Positions 1 to 6,378 of a DNA stretch of 64,000 nucleotides are shown piece after piece. The notes under the pieces were generated by a model. That model was not told the origin of the DNA and did not search any database. It saw nothing but the letters and a program-made list of their open reading frames with translations. Position 1 is the stretch's first letter. Each line of letters opens with the position of its first letter. This stretch comes from a virus: the IMG/VR virus record IMGVR_UViG_3300042261_000033, positions 1 through 64,000 of that record, one strand, 5' to 3'. The position numbers and the translations under genes are program-made.

Positions 1-147
1 CTGCGCTAATGCGGAACGTAGGGCAGTGGCGGCTTTCTCACATTCTTTTGTCATTGATGGCGACCATACTGTGCTTGCTGTGTATGTCGTAGCTTCTTCC
101 AAAGCCTCCAACGCCATCTGCATGGCTGCTCGTTGTTGTTCGTTCAT
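1..147 (-). CDS. Partial small hypothetical protein, cut by left edge
   Basis: The 49 codons present read through the left edge without a stop, so the C-terminus is outside the window. The start ATG overlaps the stop of the upstream gene in an ATGA (144-147), the same coupling used by the next two genes. The peptide begins MNEQQRAAMQMALEALEEAT and looks like a short helical phage protein with a Trp in the middle. This type of protein, beginning with a run of Gln and an Ala/Leu/Glu-rich helix, is common in phage early regions but has no assigned function. It is the last visible member of the minus-strand operon 1131 to 1. Confidence 0.75.
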   Translation of the reverse strand, partial: MNEQQRAAMQMALEALEEATTYTASTVWSPSMTKECEKAATALRSALAQ

Positions 148-368
148 AGTTCAATCCTTTCTGCATTAAGCACAGCGGCACAGGCATCAAAACCTTCCAG
201 CCACTCAACAACTTCGTCTGGATGTCTTGCTTGTTCACACGCCCAGATTAGACGCTTTCCTTCTGCCTCTGCTACTAGGGCGGCGAAGCGTTCAAGCATT
301 TCAATTTCCTTTGTCAGTCCGATGAATCCGACTTCCCGTGCCATGCGGATGATTTCGTCTTGTGTCAT
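144..368 (-). CDS. Small hypothetical phage protein (74 aa)
   Basis: It begins MTQDEIIRMAREVGF, a start pattern seen in many small phage proteins of unknown function. The start at 368 is preferred over the longer frame because it overlaps the upstream stop in an ATGA. The rest is acidic and helical with one central Trp/Cys (IWACEQ). No catalytic motif is visible. It lies between a putative secreted protein and another small protein in a chain of translationally coupled genes, so it is probably made from one polycistronic early message. Confidence 0.75.
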   Translation of the reverse strand: MTQDEIIRMAREVGFIGLTKEIEMLERFAALVAEAEGKRLIWACEQARHPDEVVEWLEGFDACAAVLNAERIEL

Positions 369-661
369 TTCAATAGATCCACTTGGTTGATGTGTACTGA
401 CAGTCTGCCACCGCCGTTCCATGTGACCATGTAGAACGGGTATTTATATTCATAGCAGCCATCTGCGATCTTGTTGCCAGCTCTGTCTGTCGAGTAGACA
501 TAGAAGTTCTTGGGTATTTCTGCGCCAGACTTAACATAAACGCACTTGGAATAGGTGAAGAAGATCGTCCCACCAAGTTTGTTATTCATGTAAGCCATCT
601 CGTTATCAGCGACTGCGTTGAGCGATGCTGCTGTAAGAGCTACTGCGATTATTCGTTTCAT
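365..661 (-). CDS. Putative secreted or periplasmic small protein
   Basis: The 98-residue product starts MKRIIAVALTAASLNAVA, a basic N-terminus followed by a hydrophobic stretch with small residues, a plausible Sec signal peptide cleaved near residue 18-20. The mature part has two cysteines (C-V-Y-V and D-G-C-Y) that could form a disulfide and many aromatic residues. A TTG six bases upstream is also in frame, but the ATG at 661 has GGAGG eight bases away and overlaps the upstream stop in ATGA. No family was recognised. Export and the disulfide are inferred. A role at the envelope, such as blocking superinfection, is possible but not shown. Confidence 0.7.
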   Translation of the reverse strand: MKRIIAVALTAASLNAVADNEMAYMNNKLGGTIFFTYSKCVYVKSGAEIPKNFYVYSTDRAGNKIADGCYEYKYPFYMVTWNGGGRLSVHINQVDLLK

Positions 662-1131
662 TTGCAATGCCTCCAGTTTGATTTACTTGTTTCCCATCGG
701 GCATCTGCCCTTATTCTTTTTAATGCTGAGTAAGCATCTGCGTCTTTCTTTGCGCCAACTTCCTCTTTCTTCTCTGCCTGTTGTTTCTTTCCATCAATCG
801 GGTTAAGCAGCGTCTGCATCTTGGTTGCTTTGAGAAGCTTAAGCAGTGCGTCTATCTCAAGGTTGCCGTCCCACAATGCATTACTTAACATCGGCAGATA
901 GCCTGCGATGAATCTTGTAACGCAGGTATGCCACTGGTGTTTTCTTCTTGGTGTTCGCAGTAGTTCATTCATGACATCAAAAGAATCGATCTTGTTCATG
1001 TCCATGAAAGACTTAACGCATGTGCGAATAGATGCCTTCGGATATTCATACCAACCTTTCACAAGGTGTGCATCCCATGCATCCTGCAGGTACTCCATGT
1101 GAGCCTGCCGTAACTCTTCTGCAATGTCCAT
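658..1131 (-). CDS. Hypothetical protein (157 aa)
   Basis: The start at 1131 is chosen because an AGGAGGCTTACAG block precedes it with GGAGG seven bases from the ATG. The open frame continues to 1344, but that part has no ribosome site and lies in a structured leader. The protein is helical, with Trp- and His-rich stretches (for example RRKHQWHTC), a Lys/Glu-rich linker near residues 115-132 and a basic C-terminus. It resembles unassigned early phage proteins; no motif was recognised. It is the first gene of the minus operon running off the left edge. Confidence 0.7.
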   Translation of the reverse strand: MDIAEELRQAHMEYLQDAWDAHLVKGWYEYPKASIRTCVKSFMDMNKIDSFDVMNELLRTPRRKHQWHTCVTRFIAGYLPMLSNALWDGNLEIDALLKLLKATKMQTLLNPIDGKKQQAEKKEEVGAKKDADAYSALKRIRADARWETSKSNWRHCK

Positions 1132-1398
1132 CTGTAAGCCTCCTGTACTGTTATTTTTAATTCTTCCACCCATAGACCCCCCTACCCCATAGGGTAGAGA
1201 GGAGAAAGGTGTTCCACCCCCGATAAACGGGTTCGTCATGATAGCGTTAGCCATCCCCTCGGCCTGACGATACGACCAGCCGCACGGATTATTCGGGAAC
1301 TGCCCCCTAGCCTTTCGGCATACCGTGTAACCCTTTACTCCCACGCCATCAGGTTGAATGCTTACTATCGTGTGGGGTACGGACGGATTGAGGCAAAT
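1132..1398 (-). other. Gene-free 5' leader of the left minus operon
   Basis: These 267 bases lie between the terminator hairpin at 1399-1500 and the gene starting at 1131. A 6-bp hairpin pairs CTACCC at 1182-1187 with GGGTAG at 1192-1197, and the stretch ends in the GGAGGCTTA start block. An open frame crosses it but without a start signal. No clear promoter was found inside, so how the 1131 operon is transcribed is unclear; read-through of the terminator is one option. Confidence 0.45.
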
Positions 1399-1500
1399 AA
1401 AAAACCGCTTAAGTGGAAACCCTGTGTGAGAAGAGGGCGTTCAGATAAATATGCTTGCTGATACTTATCAAAACGTCCAACAGGATTCCCGCTTAAGCGG
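1399..1500 (-). terminator. Rho-independent terminator with a very long stem (minus strand)
   Basis: On the minus strand the arm 1500-1480 (starting CCGCTTAAGCGG) pairs with the arm 1425-1405 over 21 positions, with one C-A mismatch and two G-U pairs. Six T follow at 1404-1399, then ATTT. The loop is about 54 nt. A 7-base segment just inside the loop (TTCTCAC, 1432-1426) is complementary to GTGAGAA at 1519-1513 upstream of the stem, allowing an alternative pairing or pseudoknot. Stem plus U-tract fits intrinsic termination; the large loop is unusual. Confidence 0.7.
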
Positions 1501-1526
1501 TCATTCGTTCGGTTCTCACTCCGACA
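1399..1526 (-). ncRNA. Candidate small RNA, about 125 nt, with own promoter and terminator
   Basis: A promoter candidate at 1533-1561 would start RNA near 1526, and a long-stem intrinsic terminator ends at 1399, with no open frame or ribosome site between. The product would be nearly all one long hairpin with a 54-nt loop plus a 5' segment complementary to part of the loop. If transcription also starts at the promoter at 1863-1891, a longer RNA of about 460 nt would share the 3' end. Shape loosely recalls RNAs with a long stem and large bubble, such as 6S RNA, but no sequence match is claimed. The assignment is inference from signals and folding by eye. Confidence 0.45.
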
Positions 1527-1532
1527 AGAAGC

Positions 1533-1561
1533 AGTGTAGTTCTGCGTTTTGAGGAAGTCAA
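1533..1561 (-). promoter_or_regulatory. Sigma70-like promoter (minus)
   Basis: On the minus strand TTGACT (1561-1556) is followed after exactly 17 bases by TACACT (1538-1533). The -35 box matches consensus at five of six positions and the -10 at four of six. It points at the terminator hairpin 1500-1399 with no gene between, consistent with a small RNA unit. Confidence 0.5.
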
Positions 1562-1576
1562 GAACTTTTTAGGGGT

Positions 1577-1640
1577 GGGCTGGCGTTGACAGTTTTCCCG
1601 ACTGCAACCTTTTCTCCACAGAATTGATTGAAGCCAGCCC
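1577..1640. other. Long inverted repeat GGGCTGGC / GCCAGCCC
   Basis: GGGCTGGC at 1577-1584 pairs perfectly with GCCAGCCC at 1633-1640. Inside, GTTG and CAAC plus AGT and ACT can form a nested hairpin. The span is gene-free on both strands. It is one of three stable closing helices in 1399-1850 and is probably part of a structured RNA rather than a protein site. Confidence 0.45.
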
Positions 1641-1700
1641 ATTGAAGAGGGAGGGGGCTACCAAATCCATTCCGGTTAAGAATGAATACCCCCATTGGGT

Positions 1701-1811
1701 GGGGCAGCTAGTTCGCTCAAAAACTATAAACGAGTGTAGTCCCTTTCGGTTATACAACGTTGGCGCTGCCCCGTAGGTGGGTACTCGCTGCGTCTGGCCG
1801 ATAGTGCCAAC
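1701..1811 (+). ncRNA. Structured element A, possible H-type pseudoknot
   Basis: Read on the plus strand, GGGGCAGC (1701-1708) pairs perfectly with GCTGCCCC (1765-1772), closing a span of exactly 72 nt that holds two smaller hairpins (TAGTT/AACTA at 1709-1726 and GTGTA/TATAC at 1734-1755). GTTGGC (1759-1764), directly 5' of the second arm, pairs with GCCAAC (1806-1811), giving pseudoknot topology. The same arrangement and the same 72-nt span occur at 7157-7249. It is not a tRNA: no T-arm or D-arm signature is present. The strand of expression is uncertain because helices exist on both strands. Confidence 0.4.
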
Positions 1812-1862
1812 CGGAGTCCCCCAGTCAGCTTCTCAACACAGCATCCGCTTTCCCCGCTGATG

Positions 1863-1891
1863 ATTATACGAACGTTCCTACTTTAGTGCAA
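1863..1891 (-). promoter_or_regulatory. Promoter with perfect TATAAT and GAACGTTC in the spacer
   Basis: On the minus strand TTGCAC (1891-1886) and TATAAT (1868-1863) are 17 bases apart. The -10 is a perfect consensus; the -35 matches three of six. The spacer contains the palindrome GAACGTTC (1870-1877), a sequence that recurs in other intergenic regions of the window. A regulator bound to that palindrome would control the promoter. It would transcribe the structured region toward the terminator at 1399. Confidence 0.5.
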
Positions 1892-1990
1892 CCTTTAAAT
1901 CAATGTCTATCAATGCCGGTAAATGGTGATACAATCCGTTCGCACTCTCCGAATTAAGCCTCCGAAGTGTGTCCCCCTAGATAGGGCAGT

Positions 1991-2368
1991 TCAGTCGAGC
2001 TGCCCTATTTTTTTTACTTCGATTGTGCAACGCGGATTTTCCTTGTCCAGATGCCAATAGCAATGGCGTTCTTTTACCTGCCTGTCGTTCATATAGGCCA
2101 CACCCTGCAGCAGATCAAGGATCAATGACTCATCAAGATCAGGACGGCGAGACGCGTACCAGATATGCAGCGTTACACACACGTCATCCACGAATGGTTC
2201 GTGTCCAAGTTCTTTCGTTTGCTCAATGAATCCCTTGCTGTAGTCCAGTGCTTTCTTCGACTTGATGAACATGGAACGCCCACCGATACGCACTGCACGG
2301 CGACTGTTTGCCTTACTCGCAGGCTCGCCATAGACGGTCAATGAAATAGTTTGTGATTGTGCTTGCAT
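1991..2368 (-). CDS. rusA: RusA-family Holliday junction resolvase
   Basis: The 125-residue length is typical for RusA. The N-terminal VYGEPASKANSRR and the block RPDLDESLILDLLQGVAYMND (residues 75-95) match the family pattern in which clustered aspartates (here D77, D79, D85 and D95) bind Mg and cut four-way DNA junctions. RusA enzymes act as dimers and resolve recombination or replication intermediates before packaging. The start at 2368 has AGGA six bases upstream. It is divergent from the recombination operon at 2417 with only 48 bases between, so both may be controlled from one short intergenic region. Function is assigned from motif and length by eye. Confidence 0.85.
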   Translation of the reverse strand: MQAQSQTISLTVYGEPASKANSRRAVRIGGRSMFIKSKKALDYSKGFIEQTKELGHEPFVDDVCVTLHIWYASRRPDLDESLILDLLQGVAYMNDRQVKERHCYWHLDKENPRCTIEVKKIGQLD

Positions 2369-2391
2369 TGCGAATCCTATAGTGCTATAGT
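2363..2391 (+). promoter_or_regulatory. Weak promoter candidate with tandem CTATAGTG octamers
   Basis: TTGCAT (2363-2368) and TATAGT (2386-2391) are 17 bases apart, upstream of the gene at 2417. The -10 matches five of six consensus positions and the -35 only three of six. The octamer CTATAGTG is repeated in direct tandem (2377-2384 and 2385-2392). The repeat lies in the 48-base gap between divergent genes and may be the shared control site. Confidence 0.35.
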
Positions 2392-2416
2392 GGTTACTCC
2401 AATACGGAGGCTTAGT

Positions 2417-3325
2417 ATGAAAATCACCAACAAGTTCGGAGTTCCCGAGACCATTGTTGCCCTTGCTAATCGCGACAGCTACAGCAAAGGCAAGTCTGAT
2501 TTCTCGGTTACTGAAATCATTTCACCACCACGCATCCAGCTTCTGCGCCGTAAGCATTACGCTCAGATGGAGACCGATGTATCTGATCTTCTCTGGTCGA
2601 TGATGGGTACTGCCCTGCACGTTGTAGCAGAACGTTCGCAGGTTGACAACCATACGAACGAAGAACGTCTGTTTCTTGAGATCGATGGCGTCGTCCTGTC
2701 TGGTGCTATCGACCTGCAGTACGAGGAAGATGGCTGCGTACAGATCACCGACTACAAGTTCACGTCTGCTTGGTCTGTCATGAATGACAAGCCTGAGTGG
2801 GAGATCCAGCAGAACATCTATGCTTGGATGGTCAGCAAGGTTAAGGGCAAGCATGTTAATAGCGTTCGCATCTGCGCGTTGATCCGTGATTGGAATCGCC
2901 GTGAAGCGCAGCGCAAACAGGACTACCCACAAGCCCCGATCCAGATCGTTAACCTGCGTCTGTGGACGCCTGAAGAGACTGAGGAATATGTTCGCAGTCG
3001 CCTTGAGCTGCACCGCGTTGCCAAGGTTCTTAGTGATTGGGGTGACGAGCTGCCTGAGTGTACCGAGGAAGACAAGTGGATTCGGGAAACCAAGTATGCA
3101 GTCAAGAAGGCAGGCCGTAAGACTGCCGTTCGGGTGTTCGACTCAGAGGCAGAGGCCAAAGAGTTTATGAACGGCATGATTGAGAAGGACAAAGGATTTA
3201 TTGAAGTCCGCAAGGGCGAGCCAGTACGTTGTACCGGCAACTTCTGCGGCGTTAACCAGTGGTGCAGTCAGTACCAAACTTACCTTAAGGAGCAAGAAAA
3301 TGTCGGTATACAAGAAGCTGAGTGA
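2417..3325 (+). CDS. PD-(D/E)XK nuclease, Cas4/RecB-like exonuclease
   Basis: The 302-residue protein has the order of motifs of RecB-like phage exonucleases: an H-x3-E pair (H68, E72), GAID with D99, TDYK with D112 and K114, and Q131-x3-Y135. The catalytic core would use Mg to degrade a DNA strand from an end. Four cysteines, C215, C272, C277 and C283, near the C-terminus recall the Fe-S cluster of Cas4/AddB-type nucleases, though the cluster is inferred. The start at 2417 is set by the GGAGGCTTAGT block; the frame upstream lacks one. Its 3' end overlaps the ERF annealing gene by 26 bases, which supports an exonuclease plus annealase recombination pair. Confidence 0.8.
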   Translation: MKITNKFGVPETIVALANRDSYSKGKSDFSVTEIISPPRIQLLRRKHYAQMETDVSDLLWSMMGTALHVVAERSQVDNHTNEERLFLEIDGVVLSGAIDLQYEEDGCVQITDYKFTSAWSVMNDKPEWEIQQNIYAWMVSKVKGKHVNSVRICALIRDWNRREAQRKQDYPQAPIQIVNLRLWTPEETEEYVRSRLELHRVAKVLSDWGDELPECTEEDKWIRETKYAVKKAGRKTAVRVFDSEAEAKEFMNGMIEKDKGFIEVRKGEPVRCTGNFCGVNQWCSQYQTYLKEQENVGIQEAE

Positions 3326-3953
3326 AGCCCGTGTGGCATTCCTGAAAGCGCCAGTCAAGAAGTCTGGCAAGAACAAGTTCGCAGGCTACGAGTACTTTGA
3401 GCTTGGCGACTTCATCCCAACAGTTCTTGGCATCCTTGATGGCCACGGCCTGTGCGGCATCGTCCACTTCGACAAGGAGATGGGCTATCTGGATATCGTT
3501 GACAGCGAGAGCGGCGAGAAGGTTTCGTTCACCACGCCAATGGTGTTCGCATCCAATCCAAAAGGTCAGGCTATTCAAGACCTCGGTTCGACACACACAT
3601 ACATTCGCCGTTATCTGTGGCTGATGGCTATGGAAATTGTCGAGCATGACGCAGTTGATAACCAAGCCCCTAGTGAAACCCCTAAGCCTGCAGTTCCAGC
3701 CGCTCCTGCGCCCACGGCGCAAGCCGTAGAGCCATCTGTAGCTGAAGTTCTTCAGCCATCTTCAATGGAGCAGGAGTTCCTTGTTGAGAAGCTGACCGAA
3801 CTAGCCACTGTCATGCAGACAGAGAAAGAACTTACCGACCTGTGGAAGGCTAACCAGAAGCAGATCGATGGTCTCAAGACTAGCAACACCAAGCTGTTCA
3901 GTACCCTCAAGGCAAACTTTGCCGAAATCAAGTCCAACATCAAAGGAGCATAA
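3300..3953 (+). CDS. erf: ERF-family single-strand annealing protein
   Basis: The first 120 residues carry the ERF pattern: a helix with KNKFAGYEYFELGDFIPTV near residues 24-42 and the block IQDLGSTHTYIRRYLWL followed by EIVEHDAVD. Annealases of the P22 Erf type coat ssDNA and pair complementary strands, working with an exonuclease that makes the tails. A Pro/Ala-rich linker (about residues 125-155) leads to a helical C-terminal part. The start at 3300 has AAGGAG and lies inside the end of the exonuclease gene. With the downstream SSB-like protein this is a complete phage recombination module. Family assignment is confident; role in circularisation or repair is inferred. Confidence 0.85.
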   Translation: MSVYKKLSEARVAFLKAPVKKSGKNKFAGYEYFELGDFIPTVLGILDGHGLCGIVHFDKEMGYLDIVDSESGEKVSFTTPMVFASNPKGQAIQDLGSTHTYIRRYLWLMAMEIVEHDAVDNQAPSETPKPAVPAAPAPTAQAVEPSVAEVLQPSSMEQEFLVEKLTELATVMQTEKELTDLWKANQKQIDGLKTSNTKLFSTLKANFAEIKSNIKGA

Positions 3954-3955
3954 GC

Positions 3956-4246
3956 ATGAACTACGACAAGCCATATCAACCACGTCCTAACTCTGGCTCA
4001 CTGTTTGCCAAGAAGTCGAAGGCCAAGCCAACATCGCCAGATTACTTCGGTGACATCCTGATCAAGGTGTCTGACTATCAGATCATCAACGGAGAGATAA
4101 AGGTCAGCCTGTCTGGCTGGAAGAAGGTCTCTGCTACAGGCAAACAGTTCCTGTCGCTGGCAGCGTCAGCTCCTCGCGATGAGCAGATTCCGCAGAACAA
4201 CTACAACCAGCCGTCGCCGGTTGATGACGATTCGTGTCCGTTCTAA
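3956..4246 (+). CDS. Small SSB-like or ssDNA-associated protein
   Basis: The 96-residue protein has an N-terminal block PNSGSLFAKKSKAKPTSPDY, a beta-rich centre ending in VSLSGWKKVSATGKQFLSL, and an acidic end, DDDSCPF. A short protein with a single beta domain and an acidic tail ending in Pro-Phe resembles bacterial SSB, whose last residues bind partner enzymes. Many phages and plasmids encode a similar protein of unproven function beside recombinases. The start has AAAGGAG. Directly downstream of the ERF gene, it probably binds ssDNA for the recombination module. This is inference; the fold is not certain. Confidence 0.65.
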   Translation: MNYDKPYQPRPNSGSLFAKKSKAKPTSPDYFGDILIKVSDYQIINGEIKVSLSGWKKVSATGKQFLSLAASAPRDEQIPQNNYNQPSPVDDDSCPF

Positions 4247-4248
4247 TC

Positions 4249-4443
4249 ATGATCGACAGAGACAAACTTGAGTACTTCACGATGGCCGCGTGGTTGCGCG
4301 GCTACGCTGAAGGGAACGACCAGAACGACATGGTTTCACCAGCTATCACCAAGAAGATTAAACGGGCTGCTGAAATGCTGGATTTTGTTTTTAACAATGA
4401 AGTAAATCACGGAGGTTCAGATGACACTCAGCAAGAATGGTAA
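4249..4443 (+). CDS. Small hypothetical protein (64 aa)
   Basis: The protein starts MIDRDKLEYFTMAAWLRGYAE and is helical and charged. Two starts are possible: ATG at 4249, three bases after the upstream stop, or an in-frame GTG at 4234; neither has a strong ribosome site, so translation may depend on coupling. No family was recognised. The end overlaps the next gene by 23 bases. Confidence 0.6.
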   Translation: MIDRDKLEYFTMAAWLRGYAEGNDQNDMVSPAITKKIKRAAEMLDFVFNNEVNHGGSDDTQQEW

Positions 4444-4744
4444 GCGCATGGGACGCCCAGCGGGTTCTAAAAACAAACCCAAAGGCGTTGTGAATGACCG
4501 CATTAACAATCAAAGCAAGTTGATCGCAGAACTGAATCGTCAACTGCAGGCCAAGTCGCAGGAATGTTCTATGCAGAACATGTCTGCTGAAATTCTTGCA
4601 GAAAAGCTTGATGAGGTTCGGGATTCGAATGATGACCTGCGTCGTCAATTGGCTGAAGCGCAGATCGCTGTTCTGGATGGCGTGGCTGTAATCCGTTATC
4701 TGGAAAAGAAGGTCTATGACCTAGTCAAGGCTGAAGCAAAATGA
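4421..4744 (+). CDS. AT-hook plus coiled-coil protein
   Basis: Residues 8-22 read KRMGRPAGSKNKPKG, an AT-hook type motif with the Gly-Arg-Pro core that inserts in the minor groove of AT-rich DNA. From about residue 30 the chain is a long charged helix with heptad-like leucines (AELNRQLQ, LAEKLDEVRD, LRRQLAEAQ) likely to dimerise as a coiled coil. The start has a good GGAGG site. The product may be a small nucleoid-like or regulatory DNA-binding protein; no enzyme motif is seen. Its stop overlaps the next start in ATGA. Confidence 0.65.
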   Translation: MTLSKNGKRMGRPAGSKNKPKGVVNDRINNQSKLIAELNRQLQAKSQECSMQNMSAEILAEKLDEVRDSNDDLRRQLAEAQIAVLDGVAVIRYLEKKVYDLVKAEAK

Positions 4745-5133
4745 ATGCCCTTCAGTTCGAAGCCGTTAAGGTTGCGCTTAAGCAAGACAAGACAGGCTTT
4801 GTGCTGACGCTGAATATCCACCCTGACGAAATCCCAGAAGAGCTTCTGCGTGATTTTGTTGGGGCGAGATATGGCGTTGCAATGGTTCGTATCCTTGAAG
4901 ACGAGTCTGTTGTCGATTACAAGAACCGCGTTAAGCAGGCTGGCATCTTGTGCAAGACAAAGGACTTTCAGGATTGGCTGTTTGTTGACAGCGAAGCTGC
5001 TGCAATCAAGAAGCTATACGAGCGTTGCAACATCAGCTCACGCACTGAGCTAAATGGCAACAAAGAAGCAATTGAAAAATACGAGGTAATGATCAATGAA
5101 TACGAGAGCTGGAAAGAGGCAGGCTCGTTCTAA
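4741..5133 (+). CDS. Conserved-looking hypothetical protein (130 aa)
   Basis: It starts MNALQFEAVKVALKQDKTG and continues LTLNIHPDEIPEELLRDFVG, a pattern I associate with an unassigned phage family found near recombination genes. A beta-rich first half is followed by a helical end. The start is coupled by ATGA to the AT-hook gene. The proximity suggests accessory DNA metabolism, but no motif supports a reaction. Confidence 0.7.
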   Translation: MNALQFEAVKVALKQDKTGFVLTLNIHPDEIPEELLRDFVGARYGVAMVRILEDESVVDYKNRVKQAGILCKTKDFQDWLFVDSEAAAIKKLYERCNISSRTELNGNKEAIEKYEVMINEYESWKEAGSF

Positions 5134-5455
5134 GGAGAAGCTTCAGGGCGTGATGGTCTACATTCCCGTGGATCTGAATGTTCGCCTGTCGAAGTACTCC
5201 GAGGAATGGCGTGTATCGAAGTCAAGCATTGTGCGTGACGGCATTGAGAGTCGCATCTCTCACGGCGTTGAAGACCCGTACATCAAAGGGTTCAACAGCG
5301 GTCTGGAAGAAGCTGTTCGCATCTGTAAGGAAATTGCTCTGATGAAGATGATGTATCCATCTGGCACGCCAGTCTGGAAAAACTTTGAAGAGCAGGTAAT
5401 GGCTGTAAAGAAAGATGTACTGAAGGTTAAGGTTGAGTCTCCTTGGGAGGAATGA
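5096..5455 (+). CDS. Ribbon-helix-helix (CopG-like) DNA-binding protein
   Basis: After a basic N-terminus (RAGKRQARSKEK), residues 17-53 form a strand VMVYIPVDLNVRLSKYSEE then a helix SKSSIVRDGIESRI, the classic RHH arrangement in which a beta ribbon from a dimer enters the major groove. The C-terminal half is a helix-rich extension. It probably represses or tunes a promoter, possibly of this operon. The start lies 38 bases inside the upstream gene with GAGG upstream. Fold assignment is by pattern; the operator is unknown, though the GAACGTTC palindromes in the window are candidate sites for a dimeric protein. Confidence 0.7.
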   Translation: MNTRAGKRQARSKEKLQGVMVYIPVDLNVRLSKYSEEWRVSKSSIVRDGIESRISHGVEDPYIKGFNSGLEEAVRICKEIALMKMMYPSGTPVWKNFEEQVMAVKKDVLKVKVESPWEE

Positions 5456-5631
5456 TGGAAGACAAAGACCTTAGAGACTTCTTTGCCGCTATGGCCATGA
5501 TTGGTTTGATCATGCGCAATGGCGTGCTGGAGGAGATTGGCGACCTGTCGTACGAACAGGCTGACAAGTTAATGGCAACAAGAAATGGTTTAAACGAAGG
5601 TGGCATTGTCGCCATCAAACGCAAGAAGTAA
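5455..5631 (+). CDS. Small hypothetical protein (58 aa)
   Basis: It starts MEDKDLRDFFAAMAMIGLIM. The GGGAGG site is only four bases upstream and the ATG shares a base with the upstream stop (TGATG), so reinitiation is likely. The N-terminal half is amphipathic and the rest acidic then basic. Similar small proteins with a DLRDxFAA start are frequent in phages, without known role. An in-frame TTG at 5443 is a less likely start. Confidence 0.65.
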   Translation: MEDKDLRDFFAAMAMIGLIMRNGVLEEIGDLSYEQADKLMATRNGLNEGGIVAIKRKK

Positions 5632-5650
5632 ACACAACTGGAGGCTTATC

Positions 5651-5800
5651 ATGAAGGCAATTATTTTTACGATGCTCACAATCATCGCCACTGCAGCTTA
5701 CGCAAACTGCACCACACAAACGTTCACCGGCCCGAATGGCATGCAGGTCTGCACGACTTGCTGCTACGCAGGCGCTGGCTGCACAACCACTTGTATGTAA
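5651..5800 (+). CDS. Tiny secreted cysteine-rich protein
   Basis: The 49-residue product starts MKAIIFTMLTIIATAAYA, a clear signal peptide probably cut after AYA. The mature part is about 31 residues with seven cysteines, including a CTTCC pair and CTTTC near the end, and few charges. Related tiny phage proteins with the same CTTCC arrangement exist but have no known function. The start has the GGAGGCTTATC block. Export to the periplasm and disulfide folding are inferred. It could be an envelope-acting protein; a toxin-like role cannot be concluded. Confidence 0.75.
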   Translation: MKAIIFTMLTIIATAAYANCTTQTFTGPNGMQVCTTCCYAGAGCTTTCM

Positions 5801-5810
5801 GGAGATAGTC

Positions 5811-6005
5811 ATGACTATGGTTGACGTCATTATGGATCTATTCCGCAAGGCAGAGACGCCAAGCGTTGAACTACTGGCTCAGATGGATGGCATGGCTGAG
5901 CGTAACGCTGCACGAATTCAAGCTATCAAAGATGAGATGGGTGAGAAATGGATCTTGCACCCAACCCATAAGAAGTCCCGTTTACAAGATCCGCGACCCG
6001 TTTAA
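5811..6005 (+). CDS. Small hypothetical protein (64 aa)
   Basis: The protein begins MTMVDVIMDLFRKAETPSVE and is a charged helix followed by a basic, proline-containing tail (HPTHKKSRLQDPRPV). GGAGATAGTC precedes the ATG. No domain was recognised. It lies between a secreted Cys-rich protein and a conserved-looking protein in the plus operon. Confidence 0.6.
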   Translation: MTMVDVIMDLFRKAETPSVELLAQMDGMAERNAARIQAIKDEMGEKWILHPTHKKSRLQDPRPV

Positions 6006-6017
6006 TTGGAGGCTTAT

Positions 6018-6368
6018 ATGTCAGTAGATACTTTGGCAGTAAAGAAAGCAATTGCATTGCTTGACGCAGCAAAGGCTCAGTACAAAATCATTATTGAAGA
6101 TGGTACTGAATTTGGAGAACTGGAGGTGTCCGCAAAAAAGCCGAAGAAGGAGCGCCTGTATCCGTACGGGGCGCTGACAGCTCACTTCGCTCCGTATATA
6201 AAAGACTTGCCGATTGGTGGAAAAGCGCAAATTCCGGTCGGGGACTTTGACCTTAAGTCTATTCGCACTGCGCTAACAGGCTATTGCTCGAAGGAATGGG
6301 GTAACGAAACTTATCTCTCTTCGATCAACAGAGAGACCAACACGGTAGATATAATTCGATTTTTCTAA
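6018..6368 (+). CDS. Hypothetical protein (116 aa)
   Basis: The N-terminal third is helical and the C-terminal two thirds mixes strands and a helix (IPVGDFDLKSIRTALTGY). The central segment ERLYPYGALTAHFAPYIKDL is followed by a residue set compatible with a small DNA-binding fold, but this is weak. The GGAGGCTTAT block precedes the ATG. A start is not needed upstream because the previous gene ends at 6005. Confidence 0.65.
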   Translation: MSVDTLAVKKAIALLDAAKAQYKIIIEDGTEFGELEVSAKKPKKERLYPYGALTAHFAPYIKDLPIGGKAQIPVGDFDLKSIRTALTGYCSKEWGNETYLSSINRETNTVDIIRFF

Positions 6369-6378
6369 TAGGAACGAT

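Noticed and set aside
1132-1344. N-terminal extension of the gene at 658-1131
   Set aside because: The extra codons have no ribosome site, include low-complexity Gly/Pro/Asn segments, and a good GGAGGCTTACAG start block sits at 1131.
1701-1772. 72-nt span with a 7-8 bp closing helix suggested a tRNA
   Set aside because: No TTCRA loop, no D-loop GG and no anticodon arm in the right place on either strand; the same applies at 7157-7228.
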